17,399 nt of DNA from Deltaproteobacteria bacterium (GCA_021780585.1 JAJXYM010000214.1:1-17399), one strand, 5' to 3'. Positions 6,608-13,678 are shown, numbered from the stretch's first letter. Program-made: numbers and translations. The notes: a model not told the origin generated them from the letters alone.

Positions 6608-8215
6608 TCAATGGGCGCCGGCGGGGGCTTTGCCGCGCGCCTTCGGCAACAGGAAGCAGAGCGCGATCGCCGCGATCATCAGGACCGCCAGCGTGCGATA
6701 GATGTCGTTGAGCGAGATCATCATCGCCTGGCCCTGCACCGCGCTGTACAGCATCGCGAAGCCCTGTTTCTGCCCGGTCACCATCTGGCCCATGTAGTTG
6801 AAGTGCATCGAGCCGGGCATCGCCGCCCCCGCGTGGCTCATCCGCCAGGCGTCGAAGACCGAGACGTGTTCCACCAGATGACTCTGTTCGACCTGCTCGC
6901 GCCGCACCAGCATCGTGGTCAGCACCGACGTCCCGATCGAGCCGCCGATATTGCGCGACATCGAATAGATGCTCGCGGCGAAGCCCATCTGCTCGCGCGA
7001 TACCGAGGAGAGCGCGGCGGCCGAAAGATTCGGAAAGATCAGCCCCATCCCGACGCCCTGAACCACGGTCGGCCCGATAAAGTTCCACATCGACATGTTC
7101 AGATCGAGACTGCCGAGACGCCAGCTCGCCACGCCGAGCAGGATAAAGCCGAGAATCACGAGCGGCCGCGTGTCATAACCGCGCTTGGCGATTCCGCCGA
7201 GGAAGAACATCGCCGCCATCAGGCCCATCCCGCGCGGCGCCATCACCATCCCGGCCAATGACGCGGTATAGCCGAGCAGGTCCTGCAAAAAGACGGGATT
7301 GAGAATCTGCATCCCGTAGGCGGTGAAGGTCATCATGATCAGCAGGAGGGTCGGCACGCTGAAATTGCGATTGCGCAGGATACGCACCTGGACGATCGGC
7401 TCCGGCGTGTTCCACTCATGCCAAATCAGCATGATGAAGGCGCCGCCCGCGATGATCGAAAACCACCATACCCAAGGGCTGGCGAACCAATCGGCGCGGT
7501 CGCCCCGGTCCATCACGATTTCGCCCAGCCCGAGCGACAGCACCAGACAGACGATTCCGAGCCAGTCGGCGCGTCCCTGCCCTTTCAGTTTCTTCAGGTA
7601 AGAGGGATCGTGCACGAAGGTCGAGACCATGAAGCCGGCCGCGATTCCGATCGGCACGTTGATATAGAAATTCCAGCGCCAGTTCCAGTTGTCGGTGATA
7701 TAGCCGCCGACCGTCGGCCCCATGATCGGCGCGACCATCAGGCCGATGCCCCATACCGCCATCGCCAGCGTCTGCTCGTTGGGCGGAAACGTCTCCATCA
7801 GGATGGCTTGGGAGAGCGGCTGCAGCGCGGCGCCGGCGATGCCCTGCAGGAAGCGGAACGCGACCATCTGGTTGAGCGATTGCGCCGCCCCGCACATCGC
7901 GGAGGAGGCCACAAAAGTCGCGATCGAAATCAAAAAGTAGCGTTTGCGCCCGAATTGCCCGGCGATCCATCCGGTGGTCGGAATCATGATTCCGGCCGCG
8001 ACCAGATAGGTCGTGACCACCCAGGTGATTTCATCGACGGTGGCCGAGAAACTGCCCTGCATATGCGGCAGGGCGACATTGACGATCGAGCTGTCGAGGA
8101 CTTCGAGAATGGTGCAGAGGATCACCGACGCGGCGACGATCCATTTGAGCGCCGCTTCGCCCGCATGGCGATGCGCGGCGTCAGCGGCTGCGGCAGCGGT
8201 TGCGCCAGCCTCCAT
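6608..8215 (-). CDS. DHA2-family (EmrB-like, 14-TM) multidrug efflux transporter
   Basis: A 535-residue inner-membrane proton-driven exporter of the MFS DHA2 family. After an Ala-rich cytoplasmic N-terminus (1-22) comes TM1 with the family motif LDSSIVNVALP. The motif A region between TM2 and TM3 reads GWIAGQFGRKRYF. Further helices follow to a late TM near LMIAAIALCFLLP, for about 14 in total. The motif RFLQGIAGAALQPLSQAIL matches TM4. The closest functional type is EmrB, which normally works with an EmrA membrane-fusion protein and TolC, but neither is encoded next to it. The ATG at 8213-8215 has no clear Shine-Dalgarno. The C-terminal codons at 6609-6640 are the source of a direct repeat that also lies beyond hepT. 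No nearby transcription regulator is visible. Confidence 0.92.
   Translation of the reverse strand: MEAGATAAAAADAAHRHAGEAALKWIVAASVILCTILEVLDSSIVNVALPHMQGSFSATVDEITWVVTTYLVAAGIMIPTTGWIAGQFGRKRYFLISIATFVASSAMCGAAQSLNQMVAFRFLQGIAGAALQPLSQAILMETFPPNEQTLAMAVWGIGLMVAPIMGPTVGGYITDNWNWRWNFYINVPIGIAAGFMVSTFVHDPSYLKKLKGQGRADWLGIVCLVLSLGLGEIVMDRGDRADWFASPWVWWFSIIAGGAFIMLIWHEWNTPEPIVQVRILRNRNFSVPTLLLIMMTFTAYGMQILNPVFLQDLLGYTASLAGMVMAPRGMGLMAAMFFLGGIAKRGYDTRPLVILGFILLGVASWRLGSLDLNMSMWNFIGPTVVQGVGMGLIFPNLSAAALSSVSREQMGFAASIYSMSRNIGGSIGTSVLTTMLVRREQVEQSHLVEHVSVFDAWRMSHAGAAMPGSMHFNYMGQMVTGQKQGFAMLYSAVQGQAMMISLNDIYRTLAVLMIAAIALCFLLPKARGKAPAGAH
6609..6640. repeat. Right copy of the direct repeat, inside the 3' end of the transporter gene
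   Basis: This copy encodes the last residues of the transporter (ARGKAPAGAH) and is taken to be the original. Its exact 18-base core is at 6623-6640; see the left copy at 5761-5790. Confidence 0.7.
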
Positions 8216-8580
8216 TTTGTATGTTCGCGGCGCCGCATTGGCCGTCGCGAATTTTCACGCGGCCGCGGCGGCGAAGCCTCCTTGATTCGGTCAGTGCGCT
8301 TTTAACGGCAAGTTCGCGGCTCGCCTAGCTGGGCCGCCCGGAGTCGCTTGCGCGCCTCGCGATGGCAGGAACGATGCCTCGGCCGGCGTCACGCCGCTAC
8401 TTCCCGAGGGCGCAGACTAACATGCGCCGTTCTACAGTCAACGGCACAGGAAACATACCTTAACACGGTTTGGCGAGATCTCGAAGGAATCGTCGCTCGG
8501 GCGACGGACTTGCGCGGCAGCGGGCGCCACGAGCGGACTCGGAGCGCAGCCTGCGGCGAATCAGACTCGCTGCGCGAGGC
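8216..8580. other. Intergenic region upstream of the transporter gene, no gene seen
   Basis: About 365 bp with no supported gene on either strand. On the minus strand TTGACT (8436-8441) and TTAGTC (8415-8420) could be a promoter for the transporter, but the 15-base spacer is short and the distance to the start codon is about 200 bp. I see no convincing terminator or repeat. Confidence 0.4.
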
Positions 8581-8805
8581 TCAATTCGCCAGCGCGGCAA
8601 GCTCGGGATTCGCCGCCGCCGGCTGACGCGCTCGCGCCGATACCGCGCCGGCGTGAAAACCCGATCGCGCCGCCGCCGGTCCTGCTGGGTCGCGATGCTG
8701 CCGCAGGTTCATCGCCGCCAGCGCCATCGCGAAGACCAGCAATGATAGCAACAACGTGCGCAGTTGACCCTGCTCGCGAAGAACGATTTCACGCACCCGA
8801 TTCAT
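8581..8805 (-). CDS. Possible small single-pass membrane protein
   Basis: Unrecognised, 74 residues. The start ATG at 8803-8805 (a GTG lies immediately before it) has GGGAAG about eight bases upstream. The protein begins MNRVREIVLREQGQLR, then a hydrophobic helix, LLLSLLVFAMALAAM, at about residues 18-32, then an Arg/Ala/Pro-rich tail ending ANPELAALAN. The basic amphipathic N-terminus followed by one membrane span is compatible with a small inner-membrane protein. With no family match and a GC-rich tail that could be chance, it is only a candidate. Confidence 0.4.
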   Translation of the reverse strand: MNRVREIVLREQGQLRTLLLSLLVFAMALAAMNLRQHRDPAGPAAARSGFHAGAVSARARQPAAANPELAALAN

Positions 8806-9152
8806 CACGATACTTCCCGCGGCGATACGCCGCTTCCGGTCGTCGCGTCCCGCCGCTCCATATGAATCGCTGGAGCGGGTCCGGCGACCGCTGAAGAGTC
8901 ACTGAAGCGAACCGCGTGCCATCTGGAGGAGATCGCGTATACAGTTGAAATTATTGGATTTTTTGTGGTCAGTTGGAACGAACCCGGCAATCGGGTGGCG
9001 GCGCGGCGACAAAATCTCGCCGTCGCCGCAAATTGCTCAGGCCGCGCCGCCCCAACGTTCGGTCGCCTATTGCGCAGGTCGCGAACGTTCGAATTGGCCG
9101 GCCCGAACCTGCCGCAAACCGTGCGATTCGCCCCTGTCGGCGCCGAGGGTCG

Positions 9153-9181
9153 TTGCAATTTCGCAACATTATTGGCTTAAT
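9153..9181 (+). promoter_or_regulatory. Possible promoter of the 17-residue-repeat protein gene
   Basis: TTGCAA (9153-9158) and CTTAAT (9176-9181) have a 17-base spacer, each matching four of six consensus positions, in an AT-rich island. This would leave a leader of about 255 bases before the ATG at 9445. The call is tentative. Confidence 0.3.
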
Positions 9182-9306
9182 CGCAACAATTTTTGCTTTT
9201 CTTACGTTGTTAAGACCCAAGTCGTCACGGCCGACCGAAGCCGCCAGAACCGGATCCGTGCCGGTACGCCGATAACGTGCTTATCTGGCCCCCGCAGCGT
9301 TCTGAC

Positions 9307-9333
9307 CCGTCACTTTCGACAGCTCTGTGACGG
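9307..9333. promoter_or_regulatory. Inverted repeat in the leader of the 17-residue-repeat protein gene
   Basis: CCGTCAC (9307-9313) and GTGACGG (9327-9333) are perfect reverse complements around 13 bases. It may be an operator or an mRNA hairpin in the untranslated leader. Function unknown. Confidence 0.3.
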
Positions 9334-9444
9334 CGCCGGAAAGCGTGGGACGCGGCCGGACGCGGGACGCGTTCCAACCAGGCTTTGGACCGCTCTTTGC
9401 TGAATCCCTTTGCGCTCGAACCTGGCTGCTGGGGACGGCTGGCG

Positions 9445-10287
9445 ATGAACCTCAAGCTTGAAGAACTAAGACGGCGTCTGCTCATACCTTCGCAGAGCCC
9501 GCAAGGCGCGGCGAATAACAATTCGGTATACAAACGCAGCTCCGCCGAGCTTTACGCGGCTAATCAGCGCGTCAATGAGGCGAGGGAAGCCGAGTGGGTG
9601 ATGTCCGAACCGCCCACCGGAGCCGACCGCGAATCGCCGATGTACGAACCCATGGTCGCGCCGCCGATCGACGCCGAATCCGCCGCCGCGAATCCGGCCG
9701 CCGGAATCCGCGAGGCGGTGGTGCGCTATGCCGAACGCGCCGGAGCCATTTCGGGCAGTGGGGAAAACCCTATGGACGCCGACAACCAGTACCAGGTGGC
9801 GCAGGCCGTCGCCAAGGTGTTCGAGCAGATCAAATCGTTTGAAGAGCGCTTCAGCGAATTGACGCGAACCTTCGAGCCGGTCGATCGGCTGGGGCAAGCG
9901 GCGGCTAAATCGTTCGTGCCGCTGGCGGCGTTCCGCGATCAGTTGGCCCGGCTGGCCCGGATGTTCGCGCCGATGCGCGCGTTTCAAACGCAACTGACCG
10001 AACTCGCGCAGAGCTTCGAGGCGATGCGCGGACTGCAGTATCAGCTCGCGCTGCTCTCCGACGCCTTTGAGGTGAATCTGGGCCAGGTGGTGCGCTCGCT
10101 GCAGCCGGCGATCGAATTTCGCTCGCTGCTGCTCAAGCTGGCAGGAACTTTCGATCCGGCCGCCGACCTTCAGGCGAGCTTCGCCGAACTGGCGCAGGCG
10201 TTTCGATCGGACCGCGCGGGCGTCGCGCCGCTCGCGGGCGATTCAGCCGCTCCGGCGATCGCCGCCAACGCCAATCCTCAGGCGTAG
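9445..10287 (+). CDS. Unrecognised helical protein with 17-residue tandem repeats
   Basis: A 280-residue soluble protein that I do not recognise. The ATG at 9445 is chosen over a TTG 60 bp upstream because GGGGA lies nine bases before it. Residues 1-13 form a basic helix (MNLKLEELRRRLL). Residues 14-110 are polar, Ala/Pro/Glu-rich and probably disordered. Residues 126-252 are a tandem repeat with 17-residue period, starting each unit with an aromatic or Leu residue: 126-142, 157-173, 174-190, 191-207, 219-235 and 236-252, plus a shortened unit at 143-156 and an 11-residue spacer at 208-218. The approximate consensus is F-x-P-[ML]-x-x-[FL]-x-x-Q-L-x-x-L-A-x-x. The C-terminus is Ala-rich. No signal peptide or membrane helix is seen. 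A scaffold, filament or granule-coating role is possible but not shown. Confidence 0.8.
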   Translation: MNLKLEELRRRLLIPSQSPQGAANNNSVYKRSSAELYAANQRVNEAREAEWVMSEPPTGADRESPMYEPMVAPPIDAESAAANPAAGIREAVVRYAERAGAISGSGENPMDADNQYQVAQAVAKVFEQIKSFEERFSELTRTFEPVDRLGQAAAKSFVPLAAFRDQLARLARMFAPMRAFQTQLTELAQSFEAMRGLQYQLALLSDAFEVNLGQVVRSLQPAIEFRSLLLKLAGTFDPAADLQASFAELAQAFRSDRAGVAPLAGDSAAPAIAANANPQA

Positions 10288-10355
10288 CTGTTCAGCCGCG
10301 TGTCTGGCTGGCCGCGCCCTTCCTTCGTCGCGCGAAATTAGCTCGTGCCGTCGCG

Positions 10356-11408
10356 TCACGGCACGGCGTGCAGGCGGCGCGGATTCCCCGCCATAATCAT
10401 CTCAATATCCTCACCCGACGCGCCCAGCGATCGCAGCCACGGAATGATGTTGTCGTGGACATGCGCATAGCCCCATCCGCCGAATTCCTTGTAGCAGGTC
10501 TTCATCGCGACTTCGGCCGACAGCAGCACGCGATCCGCGTAGCCCGCGTTGAGCAGCTCGAGCACGCATCGCACCTCCTCCTTGTCGGTCGAATAGCCGA
10601 GACCGGGCGCGGCCGGATTCCCGAACAACTCCTCATGGCCAAGCTGATCGAATGAGACGAAGCCGACCCCGCGCTTGAGAATCCGCTTCGACACTTCGGG
10701 ATCCGGATACAGTCCGAGATGCGACATATAGCATCGCTGGAGATTGGCGCCCTCGGTTTCGAGCAGATCGATATAGGTGTCCCAATGGTCGCCGGGGAAA
10801 TTCGGATGGATGGTGAGCGAGACGCCGGTCGCGTGCTGCGCTCGCGCCGCCGCGCGCAGGACTTTTTCCTCCCCGGGCTGGAACGGCTCCCGCGTGCGTC
10901 CGCTGAGCGCGATTTCACCGATATTGCCGGCCTTGACGCCGCTGTCGCCGATCCCGACCGTAATCTCCCTGGTCATGATTTCGGTCAGCTCCTCGACGCT
11001 TTTGCGCGCGACGTCCGGCGGATGCGACCGCTGCACGTACCATCCGGTGGAGGCGACGACGTTGATTCCGGCGGCGCGGGAAATCCGCTTGAGCGCGGGA
11101 ATATCGCGGCCGATTCCGGGCAGGTCGCAATTGATCACCGTATGGCCGCCGGCGACGCGATAGTCGGCCGCCTCGCGAATCGCCAGGTCGAGATCGTCCT
11201 GCACCAGATTGTCCTTGACCCGCATCGCATTGCGCCGCACCGCGCCCAGATTCCGCATCGTGATACGCCCCTCGCTGAAGCCGCGCTCCGGACCGGACTC
11301 GGGCGCCATATGCCAGCAGGTGAGGTCGATCGTCAGATGCACATGCGACATCGTATGGCCAATCTGATTGGCGTCGATCGGACCAAGCACGGTGTTGAGC
11401 GTCGCCAT
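10356..11408 (-). CDS. Phosphotriesterase-family metal-dependent hydrolase
   Basis: A 350-residue TIM-barrel hydrolase of the amidohydrolase superfamily, related to phosphotriesterases and lactonases. Metal-site elements visible are H22-x-H24 (TMSHVHL), E165 in AGNIGEIAL at the bridging position (many relatives have carboxylated Lys, others Glu), H201 (LTIHPNF) and H230 (YMSHLGL). The final ligand, normally Asp in a motif of the type LLSxDV, is here E299 in VLLSAEVAMK, which is unusual and may alter activity. The C-terminal NPRRL signature is kept (GNPRRLHAVP). The start ATG at 11406-11408 has GGAGG upstream. It is divergent from the ferritin-like gene and convergent with the repeat-protein gene. 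The substrate, ester or lactone, is unknown. Confidence 0.87.
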   Translation of the reverse strand: MATLNTVLGPIDANQIGHTMSHVHLTIDLTCWHMAPESGPERGFSEGRITMRNLGAVRRNAMRVKDNLVQDDLDLAIREAADYRVAGGHTVINCDLPGIGRDIPALKRISRAAGINVVASTGWYVQRSHPPDVARKSVEELTEIMTREITVGIGDSGVKAGNIGEIALSGRTREPFQPGEEKVLRAAARAQHATGVSLTIHPNFPGDHWDTYIDLLETEGANLQRCYMSHLGLYPDPEVSKRILKRGVGFVSFDQLGHEELFGNPAAPGLGYSTDKEEVRCVLELLNAGYADRVLLSAEVAMKTCYKEFGGWGYAHVHDNIIPWLRSLGASGEDIEMIMAGNPRRLHAVP

Positions 11409-11546
11409 GATGGGTAGTCCTCCGGCGGGATTGGGAGCGCCGCCGCTCCGCGTCGGGTTGTAGCACGAGCGACGACGGATCGCGCAGCGCCGACGCGATC
11501 GGCTCCGGCCGGATCGGCCGTGTCCGGCACGAGCGAGGGAAAGCGC

Positions 11547-11576
11547 TTTACGAACGGCGAATTATGGCGTTAATAT
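11547..11576 (+). promoter_or_regulatory. Possible promoter of the ferritin-like gene (leaderless transcript)
   Basis: TTTACG (11547-11552) and TAATAT (11571-11576) are separated by 18 bases, each with four of six consensus matches. The -10 box ends seven bases before the GTG at 11584, so transcription would start at or next to the start codon. Confidence 0.4.
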
Positions 11577-11583
11577 CCCGCTC

Positions 11584-12126
11584 GTGGCGACCACGCGCGC
11601 GATGCTCGAGACGACGATTGCGCTGGAAAAGCGCAGCATGGCGCTGTACGCGCGCTTCGCCAAGATTTTCGCCGCCGACCCCAGGCTGCATGAGTTCTGG
11701 TTCGGGATGGCGCGGGACGAGGCCCGCCATGTCGGCGCGCTCGACCTCGTGCTGGCGGTGCTCGAACTCGAGAGCCAGGCCGATCGGCCCAGTCCGATTC
11801 CCTGCGACGACGAATCGATCGCCCGCCTGCGCGATCTGCTCGAGCATTACATGACCGAGCCGGACCGTGAATTCACGATCGAGCGGTCGCTGGCGATCGC
11901 GGTCGAGGTCGAGGAGACCGAACTCGAAGACATGGTCGGCAGCCTGCTGCGGGCGCTGCAAAAGCGCGACGAATACGAGCGCTGCCAGCGTTTGCTGGTG
12001 CACGATCTCGGCGAGCTCAGCTACATGATCGAACGCTATTGCCAGGACGCGGCGCTGCTACAGCGCTGCGACGAGCTGGTCAACCATCACGCCGAGACGC
12101 TGCGCGATTCGACCGCGGAAGGCTGA
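11584..12126 (+). CDS. Ferritin-like / rubrerythrin-like domain protein
   Basis: A 180-residue all-helical protein. Helix 1 holds E15 (ETTIALEKRSMALYARF). Helix 2 holds an ExxH motif, E46 and H49 (RDEARHVGAL). The second half has acidic candidates around E108-E111 (IAVEVEETELEDM) and H140 with E144 (LVHDLGELSY). This is the layout of a four-helix ferritin-like diiron protein, although the second ExxH is not perfect, so iron binding is likely rather than certain. No rubredoxin domain is present. The start is GTG at 11584; there is no Shine-Dalgarno, and an upstream -10-like box suggests a leaderless mRNA. An internal ATG at 11602 is the alternative start. It precedes the tRNA genes by about 80 bp. 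Confidence 0.78.
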   Translation: MATTRAMLETTIALEKRSMALYARFAKIFAADPRLHEFWFGMARDEARHVGALDLVLAVLELESQADRPSPIPCDDESIARLRDLLEHYMTEPDREFTIERSLAIAVEVEETELEDMVGSLLRALQKRDEYERCQRLLVHDLGELSYMIERYCQDAALLQRCDELVNHHAETLRDSTAEG

Positions 12127-12167
12127 CGCGCGGGTCGGCGCGACGCGGCGGCCGGGCGCAGAGGCTC

Positions 12168-12196
12168 TTGGAAGCGCGCCGCGGGGCGGCTATAAA
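12168..12196 (+). promoter_or_regulatory. Promoter of the tRNA-Gln/tRNA-Glu pair
   Basis: TTGGAA (12168-12173), a 17-base spacer and TATAAA (12191-12196) form the best sigma-70-type promoter in the window. The predicted start point near 12203 is a few bases before tRNA-Gln. Confidence 0.7.
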
Positions 12197-12208
12197 TGAG
12201 GGCTGCGC

Positions 12209-12284
12209 TGAGGAGTGGCCAAACTGGCAAGGCACCTGACTCTGGATCAGGGGATTGGAGGTTCGAGTCCTCCCTCCTCAGCCA
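12209..12284 (+). tRNA. tRNA-Gln (anticodon CTG), CCA encoded
   Basis: The cloverleaf is complete. The acceptor stem pairs TGAGGAG (12209-12215) with CTCCTCA (12274-12280). The anticodon stem CCTGA/TCAGG encloses the loop CTCTGGA, whose anticodon CTG reads CAG codons. The T arm is GGAGG-TTCGAGT-CCTCC. The discriminator is G12281, followed by genome-encoded CCA at 12282-12284. It shares a promoter with the tRNA-Glu 32 bp downstream. Confidence 0.95.
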
Positions 12285-12316
12285 ACTTCGCCGCATGGCG
12301 GAGCGCCCGCATGACG

Positions 12317-12391
12317 GGTCCCATCGTCTAGTGGTTAGGACACCGGCCTCTCACGTCGGGAACGCGGGTTCGACTCCCGCTGGGATCACCA
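12317..12391 (+). tRNA. tRNA-Glu (anticodon CTC), CCA encoded; integration target
   Basis: The acceptor stem pairs GGTCCCA (12317-12323) with TGGGATC (12381-12387), including one G-T pair. The anticodon stem CCGGC/GTCGG encloses the loop CTCTCAC, whose anticodon CTC reads GAG. The T arm is GCGGG-TTCGACT-CCCGC. A12388 is the discriminator and CCA follows. Its last 42 bases are repeated at 13958-13999, marking it as the attachment site of a small integrated element. Confidence 0.95.
12350..12391 (+). repeat. Attachment-site repeat, copy 1 (within tRNA-Glu)
   Basis: Bases 12350-12384 (35 bases) are identical to 13958-13992. One mismatch (A12385 against C13993) follows, then TCACCA is again identical. 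The copy covers the anticodon loop to the CCA end of tRNA-Glu, the usual target region for tyrosine integrases. Confidence 0.9.
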
Positions 12392-12525
12392 AGGGTTTTC
12401 ACTAGTGCCGTCCTGTCCGACAGCCAGCTTTGACAGACACCGGATCTAAATGGTTTCTTGGTGGCTACGACGCTGTCCCGGGATCTTCCGCCGCGAAGAT
12501 CAGTGTCGCTTGCCCTATTAAATTT

Positions 12526-12924
12526 TCAACGAAGCGAAAGTTGCTGAAGCTTGTCGCCGCTCACCGGAACGACAAAGCCGGCACCAGGCCTTATGCTTTC
12601 CGCCTGGGTAACGATCAAAGGCCACCACTTTATCAGTCGCCACGCTGTGTACCAGAGCTTTTGCTGTCCCCAGCCACCAGCCAGGAAGAATGCGGTGAGG
12701 CCGGATTCGAGCCATGCCCGTCGCTCTGCCTTATTTCGTGAGATTCGCAGATCGCCCGACACGATCACCCAGCCTCCTTCCTTACCAAGCTCCGTTATCC
12801 ACTCCGCATCGGGAGTGTTCCGGGCAAACTTTTGCGACAGATGATTTACAGTCGATCCGTCGTCGAGAATGTCAATCGCTGCCGCGAGGCGCGGCGGGAG
12901 ACAGTTGTCAAGCAGAAATCTCAA
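12526..12924 (-). CDS. PIN-like domain toxin (VapC45/DUF5615-like)
   Basis: A 132-residue protein with the architecture of PIN-like ribonuclease toxins. It starts MRFLLDNCLPPRLAAAI with catalytic-type D6, then has D39 (RNTPDAEWI) and D58 (WVIVSGDLRIS), an acidic triad in the expected order. The motif IVSGDLRI matches the PIN-like/DUF5615 strand. The start is TTG at 12922-12924, overlapping the antitoxin stop by 4 bp (TTGA), so it is translated by coupling. The C-terminal part (residues 84-132) is Trp-rich. It probably cleaves RNA, is neutralised by the DUF433 protein and stabilises the small tRNA-Glu element. The exact PIN subfamily is uncertain. Confidence 0.8.
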   Translation of the reverse strand: MRFLLDNCLPPRLAAAIDILDDGSTVNHLSQKFARNTPDAEWITELGKEGGWVIVSGDLRISRNKAERRAWLESGLTAFFLAGGWGQQKLWYTAWRLIKWWPLIVTQAESIRPGAGFVVPVSGDKLQQLSLR

Positions 12925-13613
12925 GCAGCGAGTTGGGACTCAAACTTTATTGCTGCGCGTACAGACCGTTTTTCCACCTCGAACCAATTCGCAACGCGCT
13001 CGACGGAGTCCTCTACAAGGTACGCCCTGCTTAAGACCGCAGTGGGAACGCCCTCTTTGAAAACGATGGGTTGTCCGAAGCTCCGTGTCCCATCAATCAC
13101 CACGGGCTGTGTGCGTCCTAAGGGCCACCAGCGAGTAACCACCTGGTCCTCGAACTCAAGCCCCTTTAGATATGGTGAAATCACCCTCATAAACCCGAAC
13201 TGATTTTGAAAGAGGTCGAGAATCGCAGATTCCCCCAGATTTCGGCTGACCTCCGTAAAAACACTTTTACCGTCCGTTCGAAATGCCCGCGTGCAGAAAG
13301 GATGCCCCGTTCCAGTAATCTCCCGTGCACGGGCGTGACTGAGCCGGAGAACTCTCCAAGTGACACCATGGCTGAGGAAAGCGTCGACGAATCGCACTTC
13401 GATCAAATCAAGAAAGCTGAGTGCGATGAAGCCTTCCAAATGGGGGAGCTGCCCTACGAACACAGGCGGTGACGTCCGCCTATCGTCAGACGAACCGTAT
13501 CTATAACCTCCCATCCAACGACGGATACGGCCGCGCGAAACACCTGTCAGGCGCGACGCCTCGGCGATCGTGTACACGCCCGCGCCTATGTACTGATACG
13601 TAGAGTTTTCCAT
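12921..13613 (-). CDS. DUF433-domain antitoxin with N-terminal MerR-like helix-turn-helix
   Basis: A 230-residue protein. Residues 14-37 (start YTIAEASRLTGVSRGRIRRW) form a MerR-like DNA-binding helix-turn-helix. The middle (about 50-140) is an effector or dimerisation region with EGFIALSFLDLIEVRFVDAF. The C-terminal part, about 155-225, has the DUF433 pattern: TRSFGQPIVFKEGVPTAVL, VERVANWFEVEKRSVRAAIKFE. Such proteins are found upstream of PIN-like toxins as their antitoxins and likely repress their own promoter. The ATG at 13611-13613 has CGGGGA about seven bases upstream, and a candidate promoter and operator lie 29-65 bp upstream. The 4-bp overlap with the toxin gene supports pairing. Confidence 0.82.
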   Translation of the reverse strand: MENSTYQYIGAGVYTIAEASRLTGVSRGRIRRWMGGYRYGSSDDRRTSPPVFVGQLPHLEGFIALSFLDLIEVRFVDAFLSHGVTWRVLRLSHARAREITGTGHPFCTRAFRTDGKSVFTEVSRNLGESAILDLFQNQFGFMRVISPYLKGLEFEDQVVTRWWPLGRTQPVVIDGTRSFGQPIVFKEGVPTAVLSRAYLVEDSVERVANWFEVEKRSVRAAIKFESQLAA

Positions 13614-13641
13614 TTCCCGTTCCCCGCCGGCGGTCTGGCTG

Positions 13642-13678
13642 GTGCTTAGTTAATCACAGCCATGCGGCCGGGGGTCAA
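13642..13678 (-). promoter_or_regulatory. Candidate promoter and operator of the DUF433/PIN pair
   Basis: On the minus strand TTGACC (13673-13678, five of six consensus) and GATTAA (13650-13655, weak) are separated by 17 bases. Over the -10 box lies the imperfect 16-bp palindrome GTGCTTAG/TTAATCAC (13642-13657, six of eight positions matched), a plausible autoregulatory site. The -35 box overlaps the end of the integrase remnant. Confidence 0.4.

Larger units (their letters stand above)
8806..9444. other. Long intergenic region with AT-rich islands
   Basis: About 640 bp with no gene I can support. Two AT-rich islands stand out against the GC-rich background, at about 8936-8965 and 9150-9212. 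The second contains GTTGC/GCAAC as an inverted pair (9152-9156, 9163-9167) and a repeat of TCGCAACA at 9161 and 9181. Further inverted repeats lie at 9271-9285 (GATAA/TTATC) and 9307-9333. It probably serves as the control region of the gene at 9445. Confidence 0.45.

Noticed and set aside
8805..9158. A 117-codon minus-strand frame upstream of the small membrane protein
   Set aside because: Arg/Ala/Pro-rich without hydrophobic core pattern, and it crosses the AT-rich islands expected of non-coding DNA; no ribosome site seen.
10345..10364. Hairpin GTGCCGT/ACGGCAC at the end of the phosphotriesterase gene as a terminator
   Set aside because: The 7-bp stem overlaps the stop codon and no T-run follows on either strand, so it does not meet the usual terminator pattern.
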